Shown: positions 45,935 to 56,149, counted from the stretch's first letter. The stretch: 64,000 bases of DNA from Aquimarina sediminis (GCF_002895435.1 NZ_POYJ01000011.1:145527-209526); one strand, 5' to 3'. Numbers and translations are program-made. Notes: generated by a model not told the origin, from the letters alone.

Positions 45935-48900
45935 ATGCAGGATTATTTATATAAAATCTGGATTCTACTATCATCACTTATCTTTTTATGTGCATGTACA
46001 AAACCGATTGATAAGTTACCTGCAGATAAATTATTTACAAAAGTCCCTACAAGCATTTCAGGAGTAACTTTTGAAAATAAAATATTAGAATCCGAACAAT
46101 TACACTATTATAAATATTTGTATATCTACATAGGTGGCGGAGTAGCTGCTGCCGATTTTAATAATGATGGATTACAAGATCTCTTCTTTACTTCAAACAT
46201 CTATCATAATAAACTTTTTCTAAACAAAGGAAACTTTCAATTTGAAGATATAACTATTGACGCTGGAATAAAAAAGAGAACTGGTTTTGATACAGGGGTA
46301 TCAATTGTTGATATTAATAATGATGGTTTTTTAGATATTTATATCAATAGAGCTGGTTGGTATCAGGGAGACCATAAACTAGCCAATATGCTTTATATTA
46401 ATAATGGAGACCTTACTTTTACAGAACAAGCAAAGCTTTATGGTCTAGCAGATACCAACCGATCTATATCTTCTACATTTTTTGATTATGACAAAGATGG
46501 AGATCTGGATGTATATATTACCAATGCACCTGCCGATTTCGATTTATCAGGTAAAATACTAGATCTTAAAAAAATTCAGAATAGTAAAAAAACACAAGCC
46601 TTTAGAAGCAGTGATAGGTTATATAATAATGATGGAAACGGAAGGTTCACAGATGTTTCCTCACAAGCGGGAATTTTACCCGATTTAGGTTTTGGATTAA
46701 ATGCACAGGTAGGAGATCTTAATAATGATGGCTGGTCTGACATCTATGTATCTAATGATTTTATCAGTCCCGATTTTGCATACATAAATAATAAAAACGG
46801 CACCTTTTCTGAAAAGAGAAATTCACTTTTTAAACATATCTCATATTACAGTATGGGAAGCGATATTGGTGATATTAACAACGATGGCTTTAATGATCTG
46901 ATGGTTCTAGACATGAGTCCAGAAGATCATATTCGATCCAAAACAACAATGTCCATGATGTCTATTGATCGATTTAACAACATGATTAAAAAAGATCATC
47001 ACTACCAATACATGCATAATGTAATGCAGTTAAACAATGGAAACGGAACTTTTAGTGAAGTTGCCCATATCTCTGGTCTGGCACAAACAGATTGGAGCTG
47101 GTCAGTGCTTTTTGCTGATTTTGATTTAGATGGACTAAGCGATATCTATGTTACCAATGGTATTTATAGAGATGTTGTTGATCGTGATATCAATATTGAA
47201 ATTAATAATACCATCAATAAGAAAAAAAATACTCTAAAAGAAAAAGATTTTTACAAATTCACTCAAAAATTACCACAACAAAAATTAACCAACTACTTTT
47301 TTAAAAATAAAGGGAACCTAAACTTTGATAATAGCACCTCGGATTGGTCTGATGAAAAACCAACATTTTCAAATGGAGCGGTATATGTCGATTTAGATAA
47401 TGATGGAGATCTAGATATTGTTACCAATAATCTCGATGAAAACGCAACAATATTAAGAAATAACGCAAGAGAAATCAACCAGAATAATTTTCTGAAATTT
47501 CACTTCAAAGGACCTAGAGAAAATATATTTGGAGTAGGAACAACTGTAAAAATATATCAAAACAATGGAAAAATATTAACTCGACAACTTATAAACTCCA
47601 GAGGTTATCTTTCCTCAATGCCGAATACTCTTCATTTTGGATTAGGAAAAAATGATGAAATTAATAAAGTTGAGATCATTTGGTCTGATGGTAACATACA
47701 GTCACTTTCTCATGTAAAACCAAATCAATTATTGCATATTGATTATGCAAATAGTTTAACACCGACCGACCAAAGCACTAGCAAAGAATCCACCCCTATT
47801 TTCACCCAAAATTCATTCAATTTTAGGCATACCGAGATTCCTTTCAATGATTTTGACAAGCAATTGTTACTACCCCATAAACTATCTCAGACAGGTCCTG
47901 CAATAGCCAAAACAGACCTTAATAATGATGGCATCGAAGATCTTTTTATAGGTGGAGCACATCGTAAGACAGCACAATTGCTAATTGGCTTACAAGACGG
48001 AAATTATAAGGAAATCCCTGTTCAGAGTTTTGTTAACGACAGTGAGTACGAAGATGTAAGCGCCTGTTTTTTTGATGCAGACAATGATGGAGATAAAGAT
48101 TTGTATGTGGTAAGCGGAAGCTATGAATTTGATTTCGATTCTCCCCTATTACAAGACAGGCTATATATTAATAATGGGAGTTTTGTTTTTAGTAAATCAG
48201 AATCAAAACTACCTACTATAAATACTGCTGGTTCAACAGTAAAAGCTTCAGATTTTGATCAAGATGGTGATATTGACCTATTTATTGGAGGACGTGTGAT
48301 CCCTGGAAAGTATCCATATGCCCCAACAAGTCACTTATTAATCAATGAAAACAATCGATTTGTAGATAAAATTGATAATCTGGCTCCTGAAGTTAAAAAT
48401 ATAGGAATGGTAACCAGTGCAGAATGGAAGGATATAGATAATGATCATGATCTGGATCTTATTGTTACCGGGGAATGGATGGGTATCGAAGTATTTATTA
48501 ACACCAATGGAACACTTGCCAAAAACGAAATCTATAAAAGTTTATCATCAACCAAAGGTTGGTGGAATAAGATACTTATTGCAGACATAGATGAAGACGG
48601 CGATAAAGATATCATTGCAGGAAATTTAGGATTAAACCACAAGCATAAGGCAACAAACGACAAACCTTTTCATGTCTATACCAAAGATTTCGACAATAAT
48701 GGTACCGAAGATATTATATTAGCCAAATATTATAAATCCAAACAGGTTCCTGTGCGAGGTAAGCACTGTACAGCCGAGCAACTACCATATTTAAAAGAAA
48801 AAATTAAAACATACAAAGATTTTGCAACCAGTGGTGTTCAGGAAATTATTGGAGAATCTTTTCAATCAGCCATTCATCACCAAGTAAACGAGTTTAGATC

Positions 48901-49261
48901 TGGTATCTTTATTAATAACAACGGTAATTTTGAATTTACCCCTTTCCCTTTAGAAGCTCAAGTAAGCCCTATTAATAGTATATTATATGAAGATTTTGAT
49001 AATGATAGTATCAAAGATTTATTGATGGCAGGAAATAATTATCACGCAGAAGTAGAAACAACCCGATCAGATGCCGGTATAGGAATCTACCTTAAAGGAG
49101 ATCTAGATGGTGTATTCAAACCTCAAAAAAATTCAGAAATAGGATTTTATGCCGACAAGGATGTTAGACATATGATACTTACATCCATCAAAAAAAAGAA
49201 GGCTGTTATTGTCGTAAACAATAATAGTCCATCACAATTATATATTACCAACAATCCGTAA
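45935..49261 (+). CDS. CRTAC1-like lipoprotein with FG-GAP/VCBS repeats and ASPIC/UnbV domain
   Basis: The 1108-residue protein has a lipoprotein signal (SSLIFLCAC then TKPIDK). Many calcium-binding FG-GAP/VCBS blades follow (ADFNNDGLQDLFFTS, VDINNDGFLDIYINR, DYDKDGDLDVYIT, each with a D-x-D/N-x-D-G-x-x-D loop). An ASPIC/UnbV domain lies at about 520-610 (NSRGYLSSMPNTLHFGLGKN), with more blades behind it. These proteins fold as propellers on the outer surface and are common in flavobacterial polysaccharide loci, where glycan or protein binding is assumed. No catalytic residues can be assigned. The stop codon overlaps the next start by 1 nt. Confidence 0.87.
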   Translation: MQDYLYKIWILLSSLIFLCACTKPIDKLPADKLFTKVPTSISGVTFENKILESEQLHYYKYLYIYIGGGVAAADFNNDGLQDLFFTSNIYHNKLFLNKGNFQFEDITIDAGIKKRTGFDTGVSIVDINNDGFLDIYINRAGWYQGDHKLANMLYINNGDLTFTEQAKLYGLADTNRSISSTFFDYDKDGDLDVYITNAPADFDLSGKILDLKKIQNSKKTQAFRSSDRLYNNDGNGRFTDVSSQAGILPDLGFGLNAQVGDLNNDGWSDIYVSNDFISPDFAYINNKNGTFSEKRNSLFKHISYYSMGSDIGDINNDGFNDLMVLDMSPEDHIRSKTTMSMMSIDRFNNMIKKDHHYQYMHNVMQLNNGNGTFSEVAHISGLAQTDWSWSVLFADFDLDGLSDIYVTNGIYRDVVDRDINIEINNTINKKKNTLKEKDFYKFTQKLPQQKLTNYFFKNKGNLNFDNSTSDWSDEKPTFSNGAVYVDLDNDGDLDIVTNNLDENATILRNNAREINQNNFLKFHFKGPRENIFGVGTTVKIYQNNGKILTRQLINSRGYLSSMPNTLHFGLGKNDEINKVEIIWSDGNIQSLSHVKPNQLLHIDYANSLTPTDQSTSKESTPIFTQNSFNFRHTEIPFNDFDKQLLLPHKLSQTGPAIAKTDLNNDGIEDLFIGGAHRKTAQLLIGLQDGNYKEIPVQSFVNDSEYEDVSACFFDADNDGDKDLYVVSGSYEFDFDSPLLQDRLYINNGSFVFSKSESKLPTINTAGSTVKASDFDQDGDIDLFIGGRVIPGKYPYAPTSHLLINENNRFVDKIDNLAPEVKNIGMVTSAEWKDIDNDHDLDLIVTGEWMGIEVFINTNGTLAKNEIYKSLSSTKGWWNKILIADIDEDGDKDIIAGNLGLNHKHKATNDKPFHVYTKDFDNNGTEDIILAKYYKSKQVPVRGKHCTAEQLPYLKEKIKTYKDFATSGVQEIIGESFQSAIHHQVNEFRSGIFINNNGNFEFTPFPLEAQVSPINSILYEDFDNDSIKDLLMAGNNYHAEVETTRSDAGIGIYLKGDLDGVFKPQKNSEIGFYADKDVRHMILTSIKKKKAVIVVNNNSPSQLYITNNP

Positions 49262-50613
49262 TGATGAATATAAAAAATTGTAAAAAACTCATTAACAGCA
49301 TCATGTTTGTTTTGATAGGAATTTGTACTATAGCCTGCAATTCTGACAAATCAAAATCTAATCTGAAAATCGAGGACGTAGTAAACTTATCAAAAGTTAT
49401 TCTTCCTGGAGGTAATAGTTGGGTTATCAATAGTACCGAGCAAGATGCCGCTATGATTCATGATAACGGTATTCGTAATTGGACATCACTCGATGATGTA
49501 ATTCGCACCTATTTTCATACAAATACAATAGGTGAATTACACCTTGGTCTAACTATTAAATCAGAAGATGGACCTTCAACAATTCGGGTAACAGCAGGTG
49601 GTACTACAAAAGACATAGCTATTACCAATACCGCCTATAAAACTATTGAAGTAGGAATATTTAATATAGCCACATCGGGCTATCAACCTATTGAAATACA
49701 AGGACTTAAAAAGACAGGTGCTCATATCGCAGATATTAGTAAAATTCATCTTGGAGGATCTGCTACAGATGGTGAGATCTCTTTTGTCCCCAATGATTTT
49801 AGTTTTCATTTTGGAAGAAGAGGTCCTTCCGTTCATTTAACATATCAAATGCCCAAAAATAAAGATATCACCTATTTTTATAATGAAGTAACAGTACCTC
49901 AGGGAGAAGATCAAATAGGCTCTTTCTTTATGGCTAATGGTTTTGGAGAAGGATATTTTGGTATGCAAGTTAACTCAGATACCGAACGAAGAATATTATT
50001 TTCTGTATGGAGTCCTTTTGTTACAGATGATCCAAGTACAATCCCTGATAACTACAGGGTACGTATGTTGGGTAAAGGAGAAGGAGTTACAGATGGCAAT
50101 TTTGGAGGAGAGGGTTCTGGTGGACAAAGCTATAAAGTATTTAACTGGAAACCTGGAAACACCTACAAGTTTCTACTAAAAGGAGAACCCTCAGTCAATA
50201 ATTCGACAGATTATACTGCATATTTTTATGCTCCAGAAGAAAATGAATGGCAATTAATTGCAAGCTTCAGAAGACCATATACTACCACACATTTAAAAAG
50301 ATTTCATTCGTTTTTAGAAAATTTTAGCCCTCAAACAGGTTATATTTCAAGAAAAGGAAAATATGCTAATCAATGGGTATTTGATACAGAAGGCACATGG
50401 CATGAGCTAACCAGTGCCATGTTTACTGGTGATATAACCGCAAAAAACAAGGCAAGACTTGATTATGAAGGCGGTGTAGAAGAAAATTCATTTTATTTAA
50501 GAAACTGTGGATTTTTTAATGCCAACACTGTGATAGGCTCTCAGCTTTCAAGAACTCCTAATGGTATCCATCCGAATATAGATTTTTCAACATTGCCAGG
50601 TTTTACGCCATGA
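49261..50613 (+). CDS. DUF5077/DUF3472 domain lipoprotein
   Basis: The 450-residue protein has a lipobox (IGICTIAC then NSDKS). A DUF5077-like beta-sandwich lies at about 50-165 (VILPGGNSWVINSTEQDAAM, then GELHLGLTIKSEDGPSTIRV). A DUF3472 domain spans about 175-430 (SVHLTYQMP, FFMANGFGEGYFGMQVNS, ILFSVWSPF, WKPGNTYKFLLKG, WVFDTEGTWHELTSAMFTGD). Both are probably carbohydrate-binding or glycan-processing modules of unproven activity that recur in polysaccharide loci. Translation is likely coupled to the CRTAC1-like gene by the TAATG overlap. Confidence 0.85.
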   Translation: MMNIKNCKKLINSIMFVLIGICTIACNSDKSKSNLKIEDVVNLSKVILPGGNSWVINSTEQDAAMIHDNGIRNWTSLDDVIRTYFHTNTIGELHLGLTIKSEDGPSTIRVTAGGTTKDIAITNTAYKTIEVGIFNIATSGYQPIEIQGLKKTGAHIADISKIHLGGSATDGEISFVPNDFSFHFGRRGPSVHLTYQMPKNKDITYFYNEVTVPQGEDQIGSFFMANGFGEGYFGMQVNSDTERRILFSVWSPFVTDDPSTIPDNYRVRMLGKGEGVTDGNFGGEGSGGQSYKVFNWKPGNTYKFLLKGEPSVNNSTDYTAYFYAPEENEWQLIASFRRPYTTTHLKRFHSFLENFSPQTGYISRKGKYANQWVFDTEGTWHELTSAMFTGDITAKNKARLDYEGGVEENSFYLRNCGFFNANTVIGSQLSRTPNGIHPNIDFSTLPGFTP

Positions 50614-50760
50614 CAATATTAAATATCATATGATGATACCATTTACTCCTTTTTGTTTTCTTTAGAATCATTCAACCTAGGTTTCCATATAGATATAACC
50701 CCGTTCGGGTTTCGATAATATCAATAGTCCATTTTTCAATAAAATTTTCGGAATCAGATG

Positions 50761-53700
50761 CTAATTTTCTTTTTTCTTCCCTAACGAAACCTTATAGTCA
50801 TCAATGCTTCCTCTGACCTTTAGGTTGAGATACTTTACTTTTTTGTTAGGATCTATTTCTACAATCTCATCTTCTTGCTCCTCATTAATAGCTACATCCT
50901 TCTTGTTGCCAAATACTTTTTGCCAAGCAGCTTTTCTTACAGTTTTCCATGGAATACGTATAGAATAATCGATTTTTTGATTACTATCATGCGTACCAGA
51001 CAATTCTATGTGCCCCAAAGTAGACTCAATCGTCATAGAAGGAATGTTAATCCTCCCTTTCTTTATATCCAGGCTATTTTGCAGGGTATCAAATCGAATA
51101 TTTTGTAGATTCTTTTCTCCCATATAATCTGAAAGCGCCAGCATTGGATCGTAATTTTTTAATCTTCCATTTAGTACTTTTACATCCATCTCTATAGTAG
51201 ACTGATCCAGGTCTGGCACCATATCCGGGTATACCCTAATCTTACCTTTAATTCTAGAGGTGAGTTTTCCTTGTAAATTTTCTGAAACGAGATGATCCTG
51301 CCCAAAATTTTCAAATTTGAACAGCAATTTATCCAAATCAACATTATTCATAACCAAATCCGGCTTCATATAGATATGTTTTGGATCGCTACCATTAAAA
51401 TATCCATTTAATTGAATATTTCCTCCTGCAGCATCCATATTTAGCGTATCTATATAGATATAATGGTTGGGTGTTGTTCTTAAATCTGCTTTGATATTTT
51501 GAAGATCTATTCTATGGTAAATAAAGTGAGCTACATCTACCTTAAATTGCATATCTGTAAATGGCAACTCATATAAATTAAAAGCTTCTGCATGCTGTTT
51601 TACATCTGCAGTTTTTGAAGTAGCAACTTCTGTTGGTTTTGGTGGACTTAAATCAAAATTGAAAAGTGCATCAAAGTCTATATAATTTGCCTTTACTTCG
51701 AGATAATTATCTCTTTTCTTTATTTGCGGATCTTTCCCCAAATAATAGTTTAAATCAAAGTTAAAATTGGTGGTTCCAATTTCTCCATGAAAGTCTTTTA
51801 TCACCAAATGTTCTTCTTCGTAATGTATATTTCCTCTAAAATTATCCAAACGAAGTGGATGCAATTTCATTTTTGTATCTAACTTATCCAAAGTTAGATC
51901 GATAGAATGTAAAGCAGAATCTTTATAATGCATACTAGAGCCAAAATGCAACGCCAAATCATCAAAAGTTTCATGTCGATACTCTTTTGGAACATAGTTC
52001 TCTCCTCTATATGAAAAGACATCCTCCAGTCTCAATTTATTAGAATTAAGGTTGATATCCAAATCTACATCTCCGTTGAGCTGGGGTTGCAACCAAAAAG
52101 CATAATCATGTATTAGCCCATCGAAATGAAAATCACTATCATCTATATAACCTGTAAAGTCTACTATTTTTAAATCACTATCGTCTATAAGTACATCGGC
52201 GTGAAAATCATGTAGTTTATGCGGATAATGTTTAAGGTCTGCATATAAGCTATCGATAAAAAATTCGCCTTTAGGTAAATACTTAGATTCTGTAAAATCT
52301 TTTGCTGAAGCTTTAAAAGAAAGTCCTAAGCTCAGGTCTTTTATTTGTTCATCAAAACCGGTTCGAGTAGTATCCTGTTTTGAAAAACCTGTTAATTGGG
52401 CAATATCTAGGTAATTGGAGGTAATATCCAAATGGGCTTCTACCGGAATGTTAGTATGATGTATAATTGCAGGTAAGTTCGAAAAAAAACCATTTATCGA
52501 TATATCTGAATCTCCTATCAACAGTTCAAACTGGTTCAGGGTTGCTTCCTTACCATTCATTACTAAATGCACATTCAAATCATGCAAGGGAGCGGGAAGT
52601 TCTTTAGCGATTAAACTCAAATCTTTTACAATCAACTCTGTAAAGTACGCTTGATTAAGTTTTTGTAATGCCTTTTCAGGGTTATCAACATCAATAATAT
52701 CATGAAAATTCATTTTCAGCGAAACTTGCCCAGAAGCATTTTGCACCTGCTTTAGTTCAAAAAAATCTGTAATAAAATCGAGATTGAAATTCGAGTTTAT
52801 TTGCATATCCACTTCTGGGGAATCAAAATTCTTTACAAAAATAGAGCCTTCAAACTCTCCTTTTTCCAAAGACGCAGTCATATCAGTTAGAGAAAACTCC
52901 ATAGTACTAGCGTTTCTATTTTCTCCATTAGTAAAATGACCATTGAACCCCATATTATCTATCTTTTTCTCCCTTTCAGTATTTTCTAAAAAGGCTTTTC
53001 CGGCTCCAAAATTAGCGTTGATAAAAGGTCTATTCCCTTTGTTAGCGGGTCCTTGGATACTAGCATTGAAATAGATTTCGCCAGCATTTTTGTATTTCTC
53101 TAATACGGGTATTACATCTGTAGGAGCAAAAGCTATAAGCATATCAAAATTAGGTTTTGTTCCTTTTATAGAAAGATCAAGATCTACATCGTTCTTTATA
53201 TCTATAAAGCCTTCTAATTCAAAATCTCCATTTTCCATTACAATACCCGAAGGTTGTATGTCAAGAATGCCAGTGTATTCATTAAATACCAGATCTGTAT
53301 GAACTTCAAAATGTTTTTTATGAATGAAGGTTGTATCTCCATCTTTTATCACATTTAATTCAAAATCTGTATCGATATGCCCCGCGATGATACTATCTTT
53401 TCGACTGAAGCCACCCTTACCAGTATATATAAATTTTTCGACATCTGTATTCGTGGCTTCATCCAAGGTATGAATATCTAGATTTTTTAATTTAATTCTT
53501 TTTAGATGAATATTAGTAGAAGGTGTTTCTATTTCAGAAGTGCTAGCTAGGGAATTTTGAATATTGGTAGTATTATTTTCATGAATAACAATATTAAAGA
53601 CTCCTTCTTCAACTATTACAGATTGAATATCATAATTTTTGTTAATAATATCCCATAAATTAAAACCTATGTATATGTCTTTTACATCCATTATGATGGG

Positions 53701-53955
53701 TGCATTATTCTCTTTTGTTTCCAAAATTTGCACATCATCAACTTTTATAGAGATGTATGGAAAGTTGCCAAAAAGAGATAATTCACTGTCACCAACACTA
53801 ATAAGTCCCTTGTGTTCTTTATTTAGTTTTGCGATCTCCTCCTTAATAATTTCAGATTGGTTGCTCTGAATATATAGCATTAGACCTACTACTAATAAAA
53901 TTGGGGCTAAGATTAGTACTAATAAAATTCGTTTCCAGAATTTTTTAATCTTCAA
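50761..53955 (-). CDS. AsmA-family inner-membrane/periplasmic protein
   Basis: The 1064-residue protein has one N-terminal membrane helix (ILLVLILAPILLVVGLMLYI) and a very long beta-rich periplasmic part. The N-terminal AsmA-like block reads FPYISIKVDDVQIL and VKDIYIGFNLWDIINK. The AsmA C-terminal block near 900-1020 reads LSDYMGEKNLQNIRFDTLQN, then INIPSMTIESTLGHIELSG. The family of large bridge-like proteins is linked to phospholipid transport and outer-membrane maintenance. This is an ordinary chromosomal gene standing alone, convergent with the DUF3472 gene. Confidence 0.88.
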   Translation of the reverse strand: MKIKKFWKRILLVLILAPILLVVGLMLYIQSNQSEIIKEEIAKLNKEHKGLISVGDSELSLFGNFPYISIKVDDVQILETKENNAPIIMDVKDIYIGFNLWDIINKNYDIQSVIVEEGVFNIVIHENNTTNIQNSLASTSEIETPSTNIHLKRIKLKNLDIHTLDEATNTDVEKFIYTGKGGFSRKDSIIAGHIDTDFELNVIKDGDTTFIHKKHFEVHTDLVFNEYTGILDIQPSGIVMENGDFELEGFIDIKNDVDLDLSIKGTKPNFDMLIAFAPTDVIPVLEKYKNAGEIYFNASIQGPANKGNRPFINANFGAGKAFLENTEREKKIDNMGFNGHFTNGENRNASTMEFSLTDMTASLEKGEFEGSIFVKNFDSPEVDMQINSNFNLDFITDFFELKQVQNASGQVSLKMNFHDIIDVDNPEKALQKLNQAYFTELIVKDLSLIAKELPAPLHDLNVHLVMNGKEATLNQFELLIGDSDISINGFFSNLPAIIHHTNIPVEAHLDITSNYLDIAQLTGFSKQDTTRTGFDEQIKDLSLGLSFKASAKDFTESKYLPKGEFFIDSLYADLKHYPHKLHDFHADVLIDDSDLKIVDFTGYIDDSDFHFDGLIHDYAFWLQPQLNGDVDLDINLNSNKLRLEDVFSYRGENYVPKEYRHETFDDLALHFGSSMHYKDSALHSIDLTLDKLDTKMKLHPLRLDNFRGNIHYEEEHLVIKDFHGEIGTTNFNFDLNYYLGKDPQIKKRDNYLEVKANYIDFDALFNFDLSPPKPTEVATSKTADVKQHAEAFNLYELPFTDMQFKVDVAHFIYHRIDLQNIKADLRTTPNHYIYIDTLNMDAAGGNIQLNGYFNGSDPKHIYMKPDLVMNNVDLDKLLFKFENFGQDHLVSENLQGKLTSRIKGKIRVYPDMVPDLDQSTIEMDVKVLNGRLKNYDPMLALSDYMGEKNLQNIRFDTLQNSLDIKKGRINIPSMTIESTLGHIELSGTHDSNQKIDYSIRIPWKTVRKAAWQKVFGNKKDVAINEEQEDEIVEIDPNKKVKYLNLKVRGSIDDYKVSLGKKKEN

Positions 53956-54214
53956 AGTAGATGTCTTTAGGGTTAAAAAAAATTGTTTGACCTTAAAAAT
54001 AACGAATTACTATGAAAAAATCTTATTTTAAGATACGATTTAGTGTTTGGATCCAACGTATTTATGGATTAGATAATTTAAAGTTTCACCTTCATTAACC
54101 ATTCTTTTTATACTTAGCTATGACCTTAATTTTCAAATCTAATTTATAATAAAAAGCACTATTTCGTATAACTACTAGTTTTTCTTATGGATACTCAATT
54201 GTACGGTATTTTTT

Positions 54215-54559
54215 TTAATCTGTCTCATCGTATCTGTCTCCACGAGTTGTAGGTTCTGAAATTACGATAAATTCTAAATTTTCAGATTGGTCATTCCGTA
54301 TACGGTGTTTTACTTTTGGAGGTATATGGATCCCATCTCCACTTTCTACTTCAATTGTTTCATTTTCAATCTCAAAAGTCGCCTTGCCTTTTAGAATTCT
54401 AAAAAACTGTTGAGATTTGTTATGATAATGTTTTTTCTCTTTAGTTTTCGGTGGCATTAGCTCCTCAATAATACTTAAACTTTGGGTTTTTAATAAGTAC
54501 CATCCACTACAATTATCTCCCCAATTATAGTGCTCACTATTTTCTTTCGACTTTTTCAT
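54215..54559 (-). CDS. Cupin-domain protein
   Basis: The start at 54559 (114 residues) is preferred over 54592 because a GGAA lies just before it and similar small cupins begin near the H-Y-x-W-G motif. The single cupin fold shows EKKHYHNKSQQFFRILKG (metal-binding HxH and downstream Q) and GDGIHIPPKVKHRIRN with the last metal histidine. Such stand-alone cupins may isomerise sugars or bind small metabolites. No substrate can be named. It lies at the edge of the repeat-rich island. Confidence 0.82.
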   Translation of the reverse strand: MKKSKENSEHYNWGDNCSGWYLLKTQSLSIIEELMPPKTKEKKHYHNKSQQFFRILKGKATFEIENETIEVESGDGIHIPPKVKHRIRNDQSENLEFIVISEPTTRGDRYDETD

Positions 54560-54592
54560 TTCCAATAGTTTTTCCAGATGACATATAGCCAA

Positions 54593-54687
54593 TAATATAT
54601 ATCTTCTATCTCATACTATAAAAGTAATAATAACCAACAACAAAGTTAGACGATATTATCTGGCTTTGGTAAATATTCACGACTTTA
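54593..54687. other. Hairpin spacer upstream of repeat copy A
   Basis: An imperfect stem CAAAGTTAGACGAT/ATTATCTGGCTTTG (54641-54668, several G-U pairs) is a worn version of the GCCAGACAATATTGTCTGGC terminator stem seen before the other repeat copies. No gene is visible. Confidence 0.45.
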
Positions 54688-54810
54688 TGACCCTAAGCAT
54701 TCGAAGTTCGAACTTTTTAATAAAATCTTTGGAGGAGATTTCAGAATACGCAAAAGAGCATCAAGCTTTACTGATAGCTTGCAAACGTAATTCTCCAATA
54801 AAAATCTTTA
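54688..54810 (+). repeat. Structured dispersed repeat, copy A (full length)
   Basis: This 123-bp copy begins TGACCCTAAGCATTCGAAG and matches copy D at 63875-63998 almost throughout. It contains the palindrome AAGTTCGAACTT, an outer stem TTGGAG...CTCCAA and an inner stem CAAGCT/AGCTTG. Differences between copies A and D fall mostly in loops (for example TTTACTGAT against TTTATTGAT), so the fold appears conserved. No protein frame is shared. Confidence 0.8.
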
Positions 54811-54847
54811 GTTTTTTTATAACTTTTGAGGCGAAATAAAATAACAT

Positions 54848-54892
54848 TTGGCTAAACTGCGTTTAATGCAGTTGAGGTGATGTTGTAGCACA
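54848..54892 (-). repeat. Cassette-border-like element behind the 54902 gene
   Basis: On the minus strand the sequence after the gene reads GTGCTACAACATCACCTCAA, then the hairpin ACTGC-ATTAAAC-GCAGT. The start GCTACAAC is shared with the elements at 55341 and 58164 (seen there as GGCTACAACG or GTGCTACAACG on the plus strand). Functional meaning is inferred only. Confidence 0.4.
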
Positions 54893-54901
54893 TTTTAATT
54901 T

Positions 54902-55327
54902 TTATTCATTTTTTATTCTCCAATTTTTCATAAGCTCAGTTCTTTGTTCTTCTCCAATAAAAGGCTTAATATTTCTTAGTTCAAATAAGTTCTTAAAATC
55001 TTTTGATATAAGATTTGATTGATAGTTTAAAAAGGTGTTAGCGTCTTTATTAAATTCAATTATTTCATCTGAGTTTAATTCTAAAATTAGATTTCCTTGA
55101 AAAAAACCTTCTTCATAATAGTAATCTATAAAAATTCTATTTTCAGCCATTGACTTATAGACAACACTATTAAAAGGTTTAATTAAGATAACTTCTAAGT
55201 CCTTTGGAATAGCATCTTTTTTCTTTATAGTTGTTTTCGTACTATTTGACTTTGAATTACAACTTATAAACGTCATTAATCCAATGGTAATTAAAAGTCC
55301 AATTATTATATATGTTTTCATTTTCAT
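54902..55327 (-). CDS. Hypothetical lipoprotein
   Basis: The 141-residue protein has a lipoprotein signal (IIIGLLITIGLMTFISC then NSKSNS) and a charged mature part (KDLEVILIKPFNSVVYKSMA, YYYEEGFFQGNLILELN) of no known family. Its start overlaps the stop of the 55324-56043 gene by 4 bp, so the two are translated together. A cassette-border-like element follows it. The protein probably sits on the periplasmic face of a membrane. No function can be proposed. Confidence 0.65.
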   Translation of the reverse strand: MKMKTYIIIGLLITIGLMTFISCNSKSNSTKTTIKKKDAIPKDLEVILIKPFNSVVYKSMAENRIFIDYYYEEGFFQGNLILELNSDEIIEFNKDANTFLNYQSNLISKDFKNLFELRNIKPFIGEEQRTELMKNWRIKNE

Positions 55328-56043
55328 TTGTGTTTGGTATGTGCTACAACGTTTAGTATATAGAAAGCTATAAACTTTCCTAAAACTAATGCGTTAACTT
55401 TTTTTTTTAAATTAGTTGGTTTGAATTCATATATCAGAATTTTTTCATCATCTACTGCATAATCACATCCATTCTTATAGATGTCCAAATAGTTGGATAA
55501 ATCAACATCACTCTTAATTAATCCAGAAAGTATTGCGTTTACTAAATCGTTATCTGATGCTATACTATAAAGAACTTCTTTCAATGCAAATAACCGTTTG
55601 TCATTATCAATATTTTCTATAACAAAATCTCCAACTTCTTCATACAATATTGTGTTGTTATCTGTCTCTCTGGCTTTGTAAAGTTCATCTCTGTCTTTAA
55701 CAAATAGAAATTGAGGATAGTCAATTATCTCTTTCAATTTCATAGAGTCAGGTGCAAGGTTTATAATCTTTCGTTTTTCTCTTAAGTCGTTTATTACCCA
55801 ATCTTTTACTTCACCTTCACTCTGCTCCTGATTACTGAAGACATATTTTATGTTTTTGTAAATGGAGCTGTCAAAATACTTAGTAATTTCCGTAATGAAT
55901 TCATCAAATTTAGGAGTGTACCCTTCTAAAAGAGTTTCCATTAATAGTGTTGAAAAATGGAAACTATCAAACTCTTTTCTTCCCTCACAGAAATCACACC
56001 AGTCATTAAGTAGTTCGTTATCAAAAGAAGCTTTATACATCAT
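55324..56043 (-). CDS. Hypothetical 239-residue protein
   Basis: I do not recognise the family. The protein is acidic and mostly helical (FDNELLNDWCDFCEGRKEFD, then VKDWVINDLREKRKIINLAP, ALKEVLYSIASDND). It has no signal peptide or membrane segment. Its last residues (YILNVVAHTKHK) are encoded by the sequence TATACTAAACGTTGTAGC, which elsewhere in the island is the non-coding border motif (55341-55363), so the C-terminus may have been created by cassette joining. It overlaps the lipoprotein gene downstream by 4 bp. Confidence 0.6.
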   Translation of the reverse strand: MMYKASFDNELLNDWCDFCEGRKEFDSFHFSTLLMETLLEGYTPKFDEFITEITKYFDSSIYKNIKYVFSNQEQSEGEVKDWVINDLREKRKIINLAPDSMKLKEIIDYPQFLFVKDRDELYKARETDNNTILYEEVGDFVIENIDNDKRLFALKEVLYSIASDNDLVNAILSGLIKSDVDLSNYLDIYKNGCDYAVDDEKILIYEFKPTNLKKKVNALVLGKFIAFYILNVVAHTKHK

Positions 56044-56149
56044 TTTGTTTTTTAATTGGTACTAGCGGTTACTACTATGATTTCGTAGTGGAACCATCGG
56101 CAGGATTATTCTGCCGAGATCCATCTGTTAGATTAATACTTTTATTTTG

